From the NCBI RefSeq assembly GCF_002259485.1, contig NZ_NPGA01000018.1:186001-250000 (forward strand): a DNA stretch of 64,000 nucleotides, in the 5' to 3' direction. Position 1 is the stretch's first letter. Each line of letters begins with the position of its first letter. The translations under genes and the position numbers were made by a program. The notes beneath the pieces are model-generated. The model made no database searches, was not told the DNA's origin, and saw nothing but the letters and a program-made list of their open reading frames with translations. This document shows, in pieces, positions 63,583 to 64,000 of this stretch. The stretch comes from Rhodococcus sp. 14-1411-2a. Lineage in GTDB: Bacteria > Actinomycetota > Actinomycetes > Mycobacteriales > Mycobacteriaceae.

Positions 63583-64000
63583 ATGACCGAGCTTCGCCGC
63601 GCGACGTTGGAACACCTGCCCGCGACCGTCGCGAAGCCGGACTACGACTTGGACGAACTGCACTGCGGTGTGGTGCATTTCGGAGTCGGTGCTTTTCATC
63701 GCGCTCATCAGGCGGTGTACTTCGATCGGCTTCTCGCGGCCGGCCATCTCGACTGGGCACTGTGTGGAGTGGGAGTGTTGCCGGGAGACAGGAAGATCGG
63801 TGACGTCCTCGACTCGCAGGACCACCTCTACACCCTGGTCACGGTGGATCCGGACGGTCGACGCGACGCCCGGGTCATCGGTTCGGTCGCGGATTTCGTC
63901 TTCGCGCCCGAGGATCCCCAGGGGGTACTCGATGTGCTCAGCTCACCCGCCACGATGATCGTGTCACTGACGATCACCGAGGCGGGCTACGGCGTGGACG
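63583..64000 (+). CDS. Mannitol-dehydrogenase-family oxidoreductase, 3' end outside window
   Basis: The first 139 residues are present. GVVHFGVGAFHRAHQAVYFD is the family's N-terminal cofactor motif, followed by WALCGVGVLPGDRKIGDVLD, DHLYTLVTVDPDG and IVSLTITEAGYGVD. The family oxidises mannitol, arabinitol, fructuronate or tagaturonate with NAD. GAGG precedes the ATG at 63583. It follows the polyol-type ABC importer, 104 nt after its binding protein, so a polyol 2-dehydrogenase is the most likely role. Confidence 0.9.
   Translation, partial: MTELRRATLEHLPATVAKPDYDLDELHCGVVHFGVGAFHRAHQAVYFDRLLAAGHLDWALCGVGVLPGDRKIGDVLDSQDHLYTLVTVDPDGRRDARVIGSVADFVFAPEDPQGVLDVLSSPATMIVSLTITEAGYGVD

Noticed and set aside
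1..64000. CRISPR arrays, insertion sequences, tRNA/rRNA genes, prophage or attachment sites
   Set aside because: No regularly spaced repeats, transposase motifs, tRNA cloverleaf patterns or integrase genes were found on reading both strands; this is by eye and not an exhaustive search.

Overview
The window is high-GC DNA whose genes show strong third-position G/C, frequent GTG starts, short ATGA/GTGA overlaps inside operons and a few SD-less starts. The barbiturase, the AccD3-type carboxyltransferase, the DrrAB-like exporter and the SAM-IV-type leader all point to a Rhodococcus-like actinobacterium (Nocardiales/Mycobacteriales). No rRNA, tRNA, CRISPR array or insertion sequence was seen. It looks like an accessory, catabolism-rich part of a chromosome or large replicon.

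1-3.6 kb, minus strand: a CaiB-type CoA transferase, an AccD3-type fused carboxyltransferase and a barbiturase that runs off the left edge form an operon. It is divergent from upp, so the locus handles pyrimidines. 4.2-15.4 kb: a complete organic-acid cluster. A FadR/GntR regulator precedes a plus-strand operon of MaoC hydratase, CaiB CoA transferase, MmgE/PrpD protein, acyl-CoA dehydrogenase and CitE-like lyase. This gene set matches the itaconate degradation locus known from Pseudomonas. A second, decayed MaoC copy plus an intact PrpD copy lie on the minus strand and keep the same promoter/operator. An MFS transporter and an alpha/beta hydrolase sit between the two copies. 15.4-24.8 kb: small regulators and poorly known genes, including a SAM-IV-like riboswitch in front of an unknown 142-aa protein, an exonuclease-BRCT-TerD fusion and a zeta-type toxin with a ParD-like antitoxin.

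24.9-36.9 kb: two operons joined by one shared operator-like site and a UTRA-domain GntR regulator. The first encodes an IMPase-family phosphatase, a Na+/solute symporter with a small partner, an M20 amidohydrolase, an amidase, two choline-kinase-like phosphotransferases and a class III aminotransferase resembling phosphoethanolamine phospho-lyases. The second encodes a small membrane protein and a copper amine oxidase. Together they look like an amine/amino-alcohol catabolic regulon. 37.1-39.2 kb: a zinc-ribbon microprotein and a second large TerD-domain protein. 39.2-51.3 kb: an ABC exporter translationally coupled to a 3,414-aa trimodular NRPS (C-A-T x3-TE).

51.6-54.4 kb: a medium-chain-type acyl-CoA ligase and an alpha/beta hydrolase. 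54.4-64 kb: a sugar/polyol region with a LacD/YihT-type aldolase, FGGY kinase, LacI regulator and divergent small kinase, marked by three copies of one palindromic LacI-type operator. Next come a second LacI regulator, an L-xylulose-reductase-like SDR, a ribose-type ABC importer with its lipoprotein binding protein, and a mannitol-dehydrogenase-family gene cut by the right edge. Several palindromes between the SDR and the importer are likely operators. Starts were chosen by eye from RBS spacing, operon overlaps and family length. Functions above family level are inference.
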